Counted from the first letter of the stretch, positions 54,512 to 63,373 are shown. The stretch is DNA of 64,000 nucleotides from Nonomuraea sp. SYSU D8015 (GCF_008065375.1 NZ_VJYI01000008.1:310001-374000); one strand, 5' to 3'. Made by a program: numbers and translations. The notes: a model not told the origin generated them from the sequence alone.

Positions 54512-56056
54512 GTGCATGACGCTACCGACGACGCGGCATCCGGTCCGCTGGTGACCATCCGGGGCCTGCGCAAGCGGTTCGGCGGCACCCTCGCGCTGGC
54601 CGATCTCGACCTCGACATCCACAGGAGCAGCGTCCTCGCGCTCCTGGGCCACAACGGCGCCGGGAAGTCGACGCTCAACAAGATCCTCGCCGGTGTCTAC
54701 CGTGCCGACGAGGGCCGGGTCACCGTGGCGGGACACCCCCTCGGCACCGGCGCCGCCTCCGCCGAGATGTCCTTCATCCACCAGGACCTCGGCCTGGTCG
54801 AGTGGATGACGGTGGCCGAGAACATAGCCCTGGGCACCGGCTACCCGCGCAGCGCCGGGCTCGTCTCCTGGCGGCAGGTCCGCGAGCGCTGCGCCGAGGC
54901 CCTCCAGATCGTCGCCGGTCACCTCCACCCGGACACGCCTGTCGCCGATCTCACCCGTGCCGAACGCTCTCTCGTCGCCATCGCCCGCGCGCTGTCCACC
55001 CGGGCCGGACTCATCGTCCTCGACGAGCCCACGGCCAGCCTGCCCGCCGCGGACTGCGCGCGGCTGTTCGACGTCCTGAACACGCTGCGCGACCGCGGCC
55101 ACGGCATCGTCTACGTCAGCCACCGGCTCGACGAGGTCTACCAGGTGGCCGACCGCTTCGCGGTGCTGCGCGACGGCCGCCTCATCAGCCAGGGACTCCT
55201 CGCCGACCACCGTCCCGACCGGCTCGTCCACGACATCGTGGGACACGAGCCGGACAACCACCGGCCCTCCGGCGCTCGCACCCCGGGTTCCACCGTGCTC
55301 TCCCTCTCCGGCGTCACCACACAGGGCGCGGGGCCGGTGGACCTGGAGCTGCGTGCCGGCGAGGTCCTCGGCATGGTCGGCCTCACCGGCGCGGGTCACA
55401 TGGAGCTCGGCCGGGCCCTCGCCGGAGCCCGGCCGATTCTGGGCGGTCAGGCGCTGCTCGACGGCAGGCCGTACCGACCCGGGTCGGTCGCCGCCGCCGT
55501 CGACGCGGGCATCGGATTCGTCACCAGCAACCGCCACGAGGAAGGCTGCGCGCTCGAACTGACCGTCCGCGAGAACTTCCTGGCCAACCCCCGCATCGGG
55601 GGCCGATCCCTACTGCGCTGGATCGGCCCCCGGCGCGAGCGCGCCGAGGCGGCGTCCCTGGTCGAGCGGTTCGGCGTCCGGCCCGCCGACTCCGAGGCGC
55701 CGATCGCCACCCTGTCGGGCGGCAACCAGCAGAAGGTCATGATCGGGCGCTGGCTGCGCATCAGCAGGCGCGTGGTGATCCTCGAAGAACCGACCGCCGG
55801 CGTGGACGTCGGCGCCAAGGCCGAGATCTACCGCCTGCTCGACGGCGCACTCGCAGAAGGACTCGCCGTCCTGCTCATTTCCACCGACTTCGAGGAGATA
55901 GCCAACGTGTGCCACCGCGCCCTGGTGTTCGTACGCGGGACCGTGACCGCCGAACTGAGCGGCGACGACCTCACCGTCACCGATCTCACCCACGCCGCCT
56001 CCGCCATGCCCGCCTTGACGGGACCGGCCTTGACCACCGGGACGGCGGGCGAGTGA
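54512..56056 (+). CDS. Sugar ABC transporter ATPase (RbsA/MglA type)
   Basis: A 514-residue double ATPase that powers carbohydrate uptake. The first cassette has Walker A LLGHNGAGKSTLNKIL and Walker B LIVLDEPTASLPAAD; its signature is the variant DLTRAERSLVAIARAL. The second cassette has a degenerate Walker A (GLTGAGHMELGRALAG) but an intact signature LSGGNQQKVMIGRWL and VVILEEPTAGVDVGAK, the usual RbsA pattern. GTG at 54512 has GGAG 6 bases before it. Its stop overlaps the permease start (TGATG). Confidence 0.93.
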   Translation: MHDATDDAASGPLVTIRGLRKRFGGTLALADLDLDIHRSSVLALLGHNGAGKSTLNKILAGVYRADEGRVTVAGHPLGTGAASAEMSFIHQDLGLVEWMTVAENIALGTGYPRSAGLVSWRQVRERCAEALQIVAGHLHPDTPVADLTRAERSLVAIARALSTRAGLIVLDEPTASLPAADCARLFDVLNTLRDRGHGIVYVSHRLDEVYQVADRFAVLRDGRLISQGLLADHRPDRLVHDIVGHEPDNHRPSGARTPGSTVLSLSGVTTQGAGPVDLELRAGEVLGMVGLTGAGHMELGRALAGARPILGGQALLDGRPYRPGSVAAAVDAGIGFVTSNRHEEGCALELTVRENFLANPRIGGRSLLRWIGPRRERAEAASLVERFGVRPADSEAPIATLSGGNQQKVMIGRWLRISRRVVILEEPTAGVDVGAKAEIYRLLDGALAEGLAVLLISTDFEEIANVCHRALVFVRGTVTAELSGDDLTVTDLTHAASAMPALTGPALTTGTAGE

Positions 56057-57201
56057 TGGCGACCCGCACCGCCGCCTCCCCCAGCACCGAGCGCTCCGCG
56101 GCCGGCCTGCTGCGCGGCCACCTGATCGGCACGTACGGCCTGCTCGTCCTGGCCGTGCTGCTGTTCGCCGGCTTCTCCCTGGCCCTGCCGGACACCTTCC
56201 CGACCCTGGCCAACGCCTCGTCGATCCTGTCCAACCAGTCGATTCCGGCCATCCTCGCGCTGGGCGCGATGATCCCCATCGTCATCGGCAAGTTCGACCT
56301 GTCGATCGGCTACGGCCTGGGGCTCGCCCATGTCATGGCGATGCAGCTCATCGTCGGCGAGGGATGGTCCTGGCCGCTGGTCTGCGCCACCGTCATCCTC
56401 GGCGGTGCGATCGTCGGCGTGCTCAACGGCGTGCTCGTGGAGTTCGCCCAGATCGACTCCTTCATCGCCACCCTCGGCACCGGCAGCGTCCTGTACGCCC
56501 TCACCCTCTGGAGCACCGACGGCGCCAGGATCGTCCCGGGCCCGCAGGGCCTGCCTCCGGCCTTCACGGACCTGTACGACTCCAAGCTCCTCGGTCTCCC
56601 CGTGCCCGCCTTCTACGTCCTCGCCCTCGCCGCCGCGCTCTGGCTGCTGCTCGAGCGGCTGCCGCTCGGCCGCTACCTGTACGTCATCGGCTCCAACGCG
56701 CGCGCCGCCGAGCTGGTCGGCATCCCCACCCGCCGCTACGGCATCTACGCCTTCGCCGGGTCGGGGGCGGTGGTCGGCTTCGCCGGCGTCCTGCTCGCGG
56801 CGCAGCAGCAGATCGGCAATCCCAGTGTCGGCATGGACTACCTGCTCCCCGCGTTCGTGGGGGCTCTGCTGGGCTCCACCGCGATCAAGCCAGGCCGCGC
56901 CAACGCCGCCGGCACCGTGGTCGCCGTCGCCATCCTGGCCATCGGTCTGGCGGGCATCGGGCAGCTCGGCGCCGCTTTCTGGGCGACGCCGCTGTTCAAC
57001 GGCAGCACCCTGCTGCTCGCGGTCGGGCTGGCCGGCGTCTCCGCCCGCCGCAGGCTGCGCGCGGGTGCCACCGCCACCCGCCGGCCGCTGCCCGACGGCG
57101 CGGACCACGCGCCGGGATCGCCCTCGCCGGGATCGCCGTCACCGGGATCGCCGTCACCGTCAGCCGGACCAGCGCCCGAAGAGCACCGGCACGTCTCCTA
57201 G
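56056..57201 (+). CDS. Sugar ABC transporter permease (RbsC type)
   Basis: A 381-residue membrane permease of the BPD_transp_2 family, with about ten helices. Typical elements are IPAILALGAMIPIVIGKFDLSIG, VGVLNGVLVEFAQIDSFIATLG and LYVIGSNARAAELVGIPTRRY, which contains the coupling segment. The last 60 residues leave the membrane and form a Ser-Pro-Gly tail encoded by 15-bp DNA repeats. The ATG overlaps the ATPase stop by one base. It pairs with the ATPase and the binding protein at 57350. Confidence 0.92.
   Translation: MATRTAASPSTERSAAGLLRGHLIGTYGLLVLAVLLFAGFSLALPDTFPTLANASSILSNQSIPAILALGAMIPIVIGKFDLSIGYGLGLAHVMAMQLIVGEGWSWPLVCATVILGGAIVGVLNGVLVEFAQIDSFIATLGTGSVLYALTLWSTDGARIVPGPQGLPPAFTDLYDSKLLGLPVPAFYVLALAAALWLLLERLPLGRYLYVIGSNARAAELVGIPTRRYGIYAFAGSGAVVGFAGVLLAAQQQIGNPSVGMDYLLPAFVGALLGSTAIKPGRANAAGTVVAVAILAIGLAGIGQLGAAFWATPLFNGSTLLLAVGLAGVSARRRLRAGATATRRPLPDGADHAPGSPSPGSPSPGSPSPSAGPAPEEHRHVS
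57112..57156. repeat. Three 15-bp tandem repeats in the permease tail
   Basis: CCGGGATCGCC followed by CTCG or GTCA is repeated three times (57112-57126, 57127-57141, 57142-57156), encoding PGSPS units. The unit is a multiple of three, so copy changes keep the frame. Confidence 0.85.
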
Positions 57202-57349
57202 CCTGCACCGCTGAGCCGGTCCCCCAGGCAGTCCACCCCCCACAGGCGACCGGAGCCCTCAGTGCCCCGCCCCTTCCAGCCGCCCGCGCCCCCAGCCAAC
57301 CCACACCCTCCAGACCCCCGCCTGTCCCGCATGCCGTCAAGGAGCTCCC

Positions 57350-58504
57350 GTGCCACACTTCACCCGCAAGGAAACCCTGCGCGCCCTGGCCGTTCTGGCC
57401 GTGGCCGCCGCTTCTGTCACCGGTTGCACCCGTGGGTCGGAGACCGCCGCCACCACCGCGGCCGCCGCTTCGTCGCAGGCCGGCTGCCCCGACGTCCTGG
57501 CGGCCGCGAAGACGGCGGTCCAGCAGGCCGAGGACGTGAACGCCCCCTGGAACGGCCCGGCCGACGGCCCGAAGGCGGTCGCCGGCAAGAGCATCGTCTA
57601 CGTCGCCCAGAGCATGACGAACCCCGGCGTCTCAGGCACGGCCGAAGGCGTCAAGGAGGCCGCGCAGGCCATCGGCTGGCAGGTGCGGATCATCGACGGG
57701 CAGGGCACCCCGGCGGGCATCCAGGCGGCGCTCAGTCAGGCCGTCGCCGTCAAACCGGCCGGCATCGTCCTGTCCGGCTTCGACCCCAAGTCGACCGCCC
57801 AGCAGCTGGCCCAGGCCGAGGCGGCGGGCATCCCCCTCATCGGCTGGCACGCCGTCGCCCAGCCGGGGCCGAGCGAGGACCCCAAGCTCTTCACCAACAT
57901 CACCACGAAGGTCGAGGACGTCGCGAAGATCAGCGCGGACTGGATCATCAGCCAGTCCAACGGCCGGGCCGGCGTGGTCGTCTTCACCGACGCCTCCATC
58001 CCCTTCGCCAAGGGGAAGTCAGACCTGATCAAGAAGGAGCTCGCGACCTGCTCCGGCGTCGAGCTCCTCTCGGAGTCGAACATCCCCATTCCCGACGCCA
58101 GCACCCGCACCCCGCAGGAGGTCTCCGCCCTGCTGTCCCGCTTCGGCGACAAGTGGACTCACTCCGTGGCCATCAACGACCTGTACTTCGCCGACGCCGC
58201 CCCCGCCCTCCGCGCCGCGGGCAGGAAGGGCGAGGGCACTCCGTACAACATCGGCGCGGGCGACGGCGACCCGTCCGCCTTCCAGCGCATCAACAGCAAG
58301 GCGTTCCAGGCCGCCACGGTGCCGGAACCCCTGTCCGCACAGGGATGGCAGATCATCGACGAGTTCAACCGCGCCTTCGCCGGCGAGCCCGCCAGCGGCG
58401 TCGTCGCCCCCGTCCACATCACCACGGCAGCCAACAGCGGCGGCGGCTCCTCCTGGGATCCGAAGGACTACCGCGAGGCGTACCGGAAGATCTGGGGCAA
58501 GTAA
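57350..58504 (+). CDS. Sugar ABC transporter substrate-binding lipoprotein
   Basis: A 384-residue periplasmic-binding-protein type I lipoprotein. The signal is MPHFTRKETLRALAVLAVAAASV with lipobox VTGC at about 23-26. The two-lobed domain follows: KSIVYVAQSMTNPGVSGTAEGV, VKPAGIVLSGFDPKSTAQQL, AEAAGIPLIGWHAVA and AINDLYFADAAPALRAAG. GTG start with AAGGAG 5 bases upstream. It lies 148 bases after the permease. The ligand is probably a sugar or sugar acid linked to the island; it cannot be read from sequence. It abuts the convergent P450 gene. Confidence 0.92.
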   Translation: MPHFTRKETLRALAVLAVAAASVTGCTRGSETAATTAAAASSQAGCPDVLAAAKTAVQQAEDVNAPWNGPADGPKAVAGKSIVYVAQSMTNPGVSGTAEGVKEAAQAIGWQVRIIDGQGTPAGIQAALSQAVAVKPAGIVLSGFDPKSTAQQLAQAEAAGIPLIGWHAVAQPGPSEDPKLFTNITTKVEDVAKISADWIISQSNGRAGVVVFTDASIPFAKGKSDLIKKELATCSGVELLSESNIPIPDASTRTPQEVSALLSRFGDKWTHSVAINDLYFADAAPALRAAGRKGEGTPYNIGAGDGDPSAFQRINSKAFQAATVPEPLSAQGWQIIDEFNRAFAGEPASGVVAPVHITTAANSGGGSSWDPKDYREAYRKIWGK

Positions 58505-59680
58505 TCACCAGATGACCGGGAGCTCGGCGAACCCGTCGGCGATCCTCCCCTCACTGCGCCGCAGCTGCGAGGCCGGCACGGCCAGCCGCAGCGTGGGAAA
58601 GCGCTGGAAGAGCCTGCTGAACACGGCGATCAGCTCGACCCTGGCCAGGCTGGCGCCGATGCAGAAGCGCGGGCCGTAGCCGAAGCTCAGGTGCGGATCG
58701 GTTTGCGGACGGCGGATGTCGAACGCATCCGGATCCGGATAGACCCGCTCGTCCCGGTTGGCCGCGCCCGGCAGGAGCACGACGCCCTCGCCCCTCCGGA
58801 TGGTCCGGCCGCCGATCTCGATGTCCTCGTGGGCGTACCTGGGCAGGCCGTGCAGGCTGGTCACGGTCATGCGCAGGATCTCCTCGACCGCACCGGGGGC
58901 CAGCCCCGGATCGGCCTTGAGCAGGCCGAGCTGGTCCGGGTTGGCCAGCAGGAGCAGCACGCCGTAGTCGATGCGGTTGACCGTGGTCTCGTGGCCGGCG
59001 AACAGCAGCGTGCCGGCCAGATCCGCGATCTTGCCGTCGTCGTCCAGCTCGCCCGCCAGGTCCGACAGCACGTCCTCGCCCGGCTCCTGCCGCTTGCGCT
59101 CGATCAGGCCGGCCATGTACGCGCTGAGCTCCTCGCGGGCGGCCTGGCTCTTGTTCGGGTCGAGCATGTCGCCCATGCGCTCCGACACGCCGCCGAAGTA
59201 GGCCCTGTCCTCGAACGGCACGCCGAGCAGCTGGCAGATGACCAGCACAGGCAGCGGGAAGGACAGCTCGGCGTGCAGGTCGGCCGGCGGCGTCAGCTTG
59301 GCGAGGTGGTCGAGCCGCTCGTCGACCAGGGAGCCCACGTGCTCGGTGAGCGCCTTCATGCGGCGGGCCGAGAACGACGGCATGAACAGCTTGCGCATGC
59401 GGTCGTGCTCGGCCTTCTCGGTGGCGATGTCGCCTTGAGGGCCGCCGAGCAGGGCCGAGCCCGACAGCCGCGCGGCCTTCTCGGGCTCCGGGTGTGAGCG
59501 TCCGAGCCGGGCGTCGTTGAACAGCTTGCGGGCGTCCTCGTATCCGCTGACCAGCCAGAACTCGTCGCCCCTCCGGGTGCGTACCCTGGCGATGCCCTCC
59601 TTGATCCGGAGCTCCCGGTATTCCGGGGGCACCTCTAACAGGTCGCTGCGTTGGAAGGGAATGACCGGAAGTGCGCTCAT
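58505..59680 (-). CDS. Cytochrome P450
   Basis: A 391-residue soluble bacterial P450 monooxygenase. The oxygen-binding I helix is LLFAGHETTVNRIDYGVLL (about 230-248), the ExxR motif is in AVEEILRMT, and the heme loop is LSFGYGPRFCIGASLARVEL with Cys as the iron ligand. ATG at 59680 follows GGGGAAG and overlaps the stop of the CYTH-CHAD gene (ATGA). No ferredoxin gene is adjacent. The substrate is unknown; the pairing with a phosphate-binding CHAD protein is unexpected. Confidence 0.93.
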   Translation of the reverse strand: MSALPVIPFQRSDLLEVPPEYRELRIKEGIARVRTRRGDEFWLVSGYEDARKLFNDARLGRSHPEPEKAARLSGSALLGGPQGDIATEKAEHDRMRKLFMPSFSARRMKALTEHVGSLVDERLDHLAKLTPPADLHAELSFPLPVLVICQLLGVPFEDRAYFGGVSERMGDMLDPNKSQAAREELSAYMAGLIERKRQEPGEDVLSDLAGELDDDGKIADLAGTLLFAGHETTVNRIDYGVLLLLANPDQLGLLKADPGLAPGAVEEILRMTVTSLHGLPRYAHEDIEIGGRTIRRGEGVVLLPGAANRDERVYPDPDAFDIRRPQTDPHLSFGYGPRFCIGASLARVELIAVFSRLFQRFPTLRLAVPASQLRRSEGRIADGFAELPVIW

Positions 59681-61152
59681 AGAAGCTTCCCCACTGCTTT
59701 GACAGTTTCCGCCCATACCCTGGGGAAGTCGGCGTGAGCCCGTTCTGCGGTGTTGCGTTCTATCCCGACGAGGAGCCCGTACGTGAACGTGTCCTCGCCT
59801 GCGTGACGTGCGCGTTCCGCCTCCTTTGCCAGCGTTTCCTGCGCGACCACGCCGTCCTGGTGCGTCCCCAGTACTTCCTGGATGTCCTCCGCCAGCTTAG
59901 CCAGTCGGGCCATGTCTTTGCCGAGGGCCGGTGTGAGCGCTTCGGCGGTGTAGCGGGCGCGTTTGGCCGCCTTGCGCACGTCGTGCATGGCGATCTCACG
60001 GCGCTCGAGGTCCTCGATGGCCTGGGCGTGGTCGTACGTCTTGGTCACTCTTCCCCAGTTCGCCGCCGCGATGGTCCGGAGCTGCTCCTGGGCGGGCTTG
60101 GCCGCGGCCTTGCCCAGTTTCGGCTCGGCGACGAGGTCGTCCAGGGCGTTGAGCAGGGCGTAGTAGCGGTCGCCGCTCAGGGCCTCCTTGATACGGACGT
60201 ACGCCTCCTGCTCGCGTTCGTGCAGGTCGGATCCTAGGCGGGCCTGGATGGGGCCGAGGATCAGCTCGGGCGCCACACCGGCCAGCAGCTTGCCGAACCT
60301 GGCCCTGATCACCTCGAGGTCGCGGGCCTCGCCGAGCACGGTGCCGAGCCACTGCAGCTCCTCCTGGAGCTCCTGGGTGTCCATGACCACGGTCTTGAAC
60401 GCCTTCATCGCGCTGCGCAGCCGGCGGCACGCCACGCGCATCTGGTGCACGGCGTCGTCCTCGGCCCGGCGCACCCGCGGGTCCTGCGAGAGGAGGGCGT
60501 TCACCTGGCTCGCCAGGTAGTCGACGACGACCTCGCCGGCCGAGCCCGGAACCGTGCGGGCCCTGGCCGGCGGGGCGGGTTCGAGGAGTTTGGCCAGCTT
60601 GCTGCCGGCGTCGGAGGGCGTGGCGCCCGCCTTCCTGAGCCGCTTGCCGACCTTGGCGAGCAGCGCCTGCCCGCTGTCGTCGAGCAGCTCCGCCTCGACC
60701 TCGCGCCACCGCACGACATTGCCGTCCCGGTGGTCGGTGCCTTTGACGCGGTCGTCGGCGATCTCGATCACCATGGTCTCGCCGTCCAGGAGGTGCGTCA
60801 CGCTCCTGCGGGTGTCCAGCTCGGCGACCACCTGGAGGTCGGCGCCGCGGGTGTAGGCGCGGACGAGTTCGGCCAGTTCGGGAGGCACGATCTTGGTGCT
60901 GCGGGTGAGCGGATGCGTGATCTCCTGCCGTACGCCCTTGGCCTTGGGCAGTTTCAGGTGCCAGCCGGGATCCGCGCCACCGCGCCGGCGCCTGAGCGTG
61001 ACGCCTCGGGCGGCAAGCCGCAGGTCAGACGTGTCATAGTAGAGGGCCACGAGCTGGTAGCTCTTGGGACCCACGACCTCCGCCAGGCGGCTCAGATCCG
61101 GAATCGCGTACTCGGAGGAAACGTCGAACTTGTCCTCTATCTCGATACCCAC
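59677..61152 (-). CDS. CYTH and CHAD domain protein
   Basis: A 491-residue two-domain protein. The N-terminal CYTH tunnel (about 1-200) opens with the EIEDK form of the ExExK motif, and the strands LALYYDTSDLRLAARGVTLRRR and WHLKLPK hold phosphate-binding residues, as in triphosphatases. The CHAD domain (about 210-491) is helical, with conserved His and Arg/Lys in DAVHQMRVACRRLRSAMKAF and MHDVRKAAKRARYTAEAL. CHAD domains bind polyphosphate. GTG start with GAGG upstream. The P450 start overlaps its stop. Confidence 0.92.
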   Translation of the reverse strand: MGIEIEDKFDVSSEYAIPDLSRLAEVVGPKSYQLVALYYDTSDLRLAARGVTLRRRRGGADPGWHLKLPKAKGVRQEITHPLTRSTKIVPPELAELVRAYTRGADLQVVAELDTRRSVTHLLDGETMVIEIADDRVKGTDHRDGNVVRWREVEAELLDDSGQALLAKVGKRLRKAGATPSDAGSKLAKLLEPAPPARARTVPGSAGEVVVDYLASQVNALLSQDPRVRRAEDDAVHQMRVACRRLRSAMKAFKTVVMDTQELQEELQWLGTVLGEARDLEVIRARFGKLLAGVAPELILGPIQARLGSDLHEREQEAYVRIKEALSGDRYYALLNALDDLVAEPKLGKAAAKPAQEQLRTIAAANWGRVTKTYDHAQAIEDLERREIAMHDVRKAAKRARYTAEALTPALGKDMARLAKLAEDIQEVLGTHQDGVVAQETLAKEAERARHAGEDTFTYGLLVGIERNTAERAHADFPRVWAETVKAVGKLL

Positions 61153-61204
61153 TACGCCTCACAGGTGTCCGATTTCGGACCATGATGCCACTACAAGGTG
61201 AACA

Positions 61205-61552
61205 TCACACGACCTGCAGAAGCTCGATCCTGTTGCCGACCGGATCCGAGACATAGATGCGCCGAAAGCCCGGCAGGAGGTCGTCGGGCACCGCGCCGGG
61301 CAGGCGGGCGGCGTACGCGTCGAGGTCGTCCACCAGGAAGGCCGGATGGGCCTTGCGCGCCGGCCTGAAATCCTCCTCGATGCCGAGGTGGATCTCCACG
61401 CCCTCGCCTCGGAACCACGCGCCGCCACGCTGCGCCAACGCCGCCGGCTTGGGCACCTCCCGCAGGCCGAGGACGCCCGCGTAGAAGTCCCGCAGGAGCG
61501 GCTCGCTGCCCTTCGGCGCGGAGAGCTGGACGTGATGTAACGCCTTGATCAT
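61205..61552 (-). CDS. VOC family (glyoxalase-like) protein
   Basis: A 115-residue single-module vicinal-oxygen-chelate protein. LHHVQLSAPKGSEPLLRDFY starts the first beta-alpha-beta unit and AWFRGEGVEIHLGIE, AFLVDDLDAYAARL and RIYVSDPVGNRIELLQV complete the fold; His and Glu residues fit a metal site in a dimer. ATG at 61552 overlaps the stop of the methyltransferase (ATGA). It probably handles a small reactive compound; the substrate is unknown. Confidence 0.88.
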   Translation of the reverse strand: MIKALHHVQLSAPKGSEPLLRDFYAGVLGLREVPKPAALAQRGGAWFRGEGVEIHLGIEEDFRPARKAHPAFLVDDLDAYAARLPGAVPDDLLPGFRRIYVSDPVGNRIELLQVV

Positions 61553-62319
61553 TTCTGTGCCACCACGAAGATCCTCCTGAACGGGAAGGGCGTGCCGTAG
61601 CTCCTCGCCGGATAGGCCTCCGCCAGCAGCTCGACCAGGTCGGCCTTGAACCGCCGCTGCTCGTCCGGGTCGAGCCGGTCGAGGATCGGGCGCAGTGCGG
61701 TGCCGGAGACCCAGTCCAGCACCGGGGTCTCGCCCTGGAGCAGGTGCACGTACGTCGTCTCCCAGGCGTCCACCTGGGCGCCGCCCTGGTGGAGCAGGTC
61801 GACGTATTCGAGGGCGTCGCCGACCGGGTTGCCCCTGGCGAAGTCGCTGAGCTTGTCGGACCAGGCACGTGAGGCACACAGCTCGCGGATCACCACGTGG
61901 CTGGGCGCCTCGAAGTTTCCCGGCACCTGGAAGGCCAGCCAGCCGCCCGAGGCCAGCTCTTCCATCCAGTGCTCTAGCACGTCGCGGTGCGAGGGCACCC
62001 ACTGGAGGACGGCGTTGGAGACGATCACGTCCACCGGCCGGTCCGGGCGCCAGGTGGCCACGTCGGCGACCGCGAACCTGACGGACGTCTCCAGCCGACG
62101 GGCCTTGCTGATCATCGCGGGCGAGGAGTCAAAGCCCTCGATCGTCGCGTCGGGCCAGCGATTGGCCAGCTCAACGGTGAGTTCGCCGCTGCCGCAACCG
62201 GCGTCGACGACATAATCGGGGTTGACCGCCCCCACCCTGGAGATCAGTTCGAGGAACGGCCGCGACCGCTCGTCCGCGTAGACGGCGTAGGTGACTGGGT
62301 CCCACATATCTCTTGACAT
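61549..62319 (-). CDS. Trans-aconitate 2-methyltransferase-like SAM enzyme
   Basis: A protein of about 256 residues of the Tam type, which methylates trans-aconitate with SAM. The N-terminal WDPVTYAVYADERSRPFLEL is a Tam signature. Motif I is YVVDAGCGSGELTVELANRW, motif II is ATIEGFDSSPAMISKAR, then DVIVSNAVLQWVPSH. ATG at 62319 is used with no clear ribosome binding site; ATG at 62307 is a close alternative. It is divergent from a MarR gene with inverted repeats between, and leads into the VOC gene. Confidence 0.86.
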   Translation of the reverse strand: MSRDMWDPVTYAVYADERSRPFLELISRVGAVNPDYVVDAGCGSGELTVELANRWPDATIEGFDSSPAMISKARRLETSVRFAVADVATWRPDRPVDVIVSNAVLQWVPSHRDVLEHWMEELASGGWLAFQVPGNFEAPSHVVIRELCASRAWSDKLSDFARGNPVGDALEYVDLLHQGGAQVDAWETTYVHLLQGETPVLDWVSGTALRPILDRLDPDEQRRFKADLVELLAEAYPARSYGTPFPFRRIFVVAQK

Positions 62320-62359
62320 AAAGATAATTGATATCGAGAGAGATATCTCGATGTCAAGA
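62311..62359. promoter_or_regulatory. Nested MarR operator candidate
   Basis: An inner inverted repeat, TTGATATCGAGA (62328-62339) with TCTCGATGTCAA (62346-62357), has one mismatch. An outer perfect repeat pairs TCTTGACAT (62311-62319) with ATGTCAAGA (62351-62359). Both lie between the divergent methyltransferase and MarR starts and overlap the probable promoters. Confidence 0.7.
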
Positions 62360-62376
62360 CAGTACACTTCTGTGTC

Positions 62377-62883
62377 ATGACGGAGGATGCTAGGGACGAG
62401 GTCGACCGCCTCGTCGCGGCTTGGCGAGCGGAACGCCCCGACCTCGACGTCGAGCCGCTCCAGGTGCTCTCTAGAGTGTCACGACTCGCCAAGCATCTCG
62501 ACCGGGCCCGGCGGGCCGCGTTCGCCGAGCACGGTCTGGAGCACTGGGAGTTCGACGTGCTCACCGCGCTGCGGCGGGCCGGGAAGCCGTACGAGCTCAG
62601 CCCGGGGGCGCTGCTCCGCGCCACGCTGGTCACCTCGGGCACCATGACCAACCGCATCGACCGCCTCGCCGCCGCCGGGCTCGTGCGCCGGCGGCCCGAT
62701 CCCGAGGATCGGCGCGGGGTGTTGGTGTCGCTGACCGACACAGGGCTGGCCAGGGTCGACGCGGCCTTCGCCGACCTGCTGCGGCGCGAGCGTGAGCTGT
62801 TGTCCGGGCTGGGTCTCGACGATCAGCGTGCCCTGGCCTCCCTCCTCCGCACCCTCCTCGCCCCGTTCGACTCCCCCACGTAA
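62377..62883 (+). CDS. MarR family transcriptional regulator
   Basis: A 168-residue winged-helix regulator. The N-terminal dimer helix (VDRLVAAWRAERPDLDVEPL) is followed by EHWEFDVLTALRRAG, the recognition region LSPGALLRATLVTSGTMTNR and the wing LVRRRPDPEDRRGVLVSLTDTG, with the conserved DxRG. The ATG lies 17 bases after the outer arm of the inverted repeats, so autoregulation and control of the divergent tam-VOC pair are likely. Effector unknown. Confidence 0.93.
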   Translation: MTEDARDEVDRLVAAWRAERPDLDVEPLQVLSRVSRLAKHLDRARRAAFAEHGLEHWEFDVLTALRRAGKPYELSPGALLRATLVTSGTMTNRIDRLAAAGLVRRRPDPEDRRGVLVSLTDTGLARVDAAFADLLRRERELLSGLGLDDQRALASLLRTLLAPFDSPT

Positions 62884-62889
62884 CTCTCC

Positions 62890-62957
62890 CTGGGAGCACT
62901 CTCGCCTCTGGGAGCACTCTCGCTGCGGGAGCGCCGCTCTCTTTGCGGGAGGGCCAC
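62890..62957. repeat. Degenerate 18-bp tandem repeats
   Basis: CTGGGAGCACTCTCGC occurs twice, 18 bases apart (62890-62905 and 62908-62923), then decays into TGCGGGAGCGCCGCTC and TGCGGGAGGGCC. Confidence 0.65.
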
Positions 62958-63171
62958 GTCGCGGCGAATCCCTTCCCCTGTCCGCGTGAACGCTCGTCCC
63001 CCTCCGCCGAGCGTCACGAGAAAGGGATCCGCCTTTCTTCCTTCCTCACGGTAGCGAGCGCACGCGCTCGGCCATCCGGCGGCCCCCCTGGCGACTGAAT
63101 CGGCTCCATGTCCGACGGCAGTGGGCACGTGGTACGGCGCGCGCCCGCGGAGAATGCACCGTTGCCAGTAC

Positions 63172-63247
63172 TGCGGCGGACAGTCGACACTGCTGCGGAC
63201 AGGCGGCACGGCCGCTGACACGCGACACTGCGGCGGACACCCGGCAC
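63172..63247. repeat. Four 19-bp tandem repeats
   Basis: Four exact-length 19-base units begin at 63172, 63191, 63210 and 63229, with consensus TGCGGCGGACACNCGRCAC. The third unit is the most diverged. Confidence 0.75.
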
Positions 63248-63373
63248 TGCGCTGGCCGAGCACCATGGCACCGAACCCCATGGCACCGAGCACCCGAAGC
63301 GACCGTGTCCGACGCGCCGGAGCAGTGCGATCCCACGGCCCCGGAGCGCCGGTTCGAGGTACGGCCGGGGCGG

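Noticed and set aside
63172..63247. A short array of 19-bp units that could suggest a CRISPR or iteron set
   Set aside because: Units are directly adjacent with no spacers and no replication gene is present.
62823..63293. A 156-codon minus-strand frame between marR and the ABC-F gene
   Set aside because: It runs through three tandem-repeat arrays and into the end of marR; its composition follows the repeats rather than a protein.
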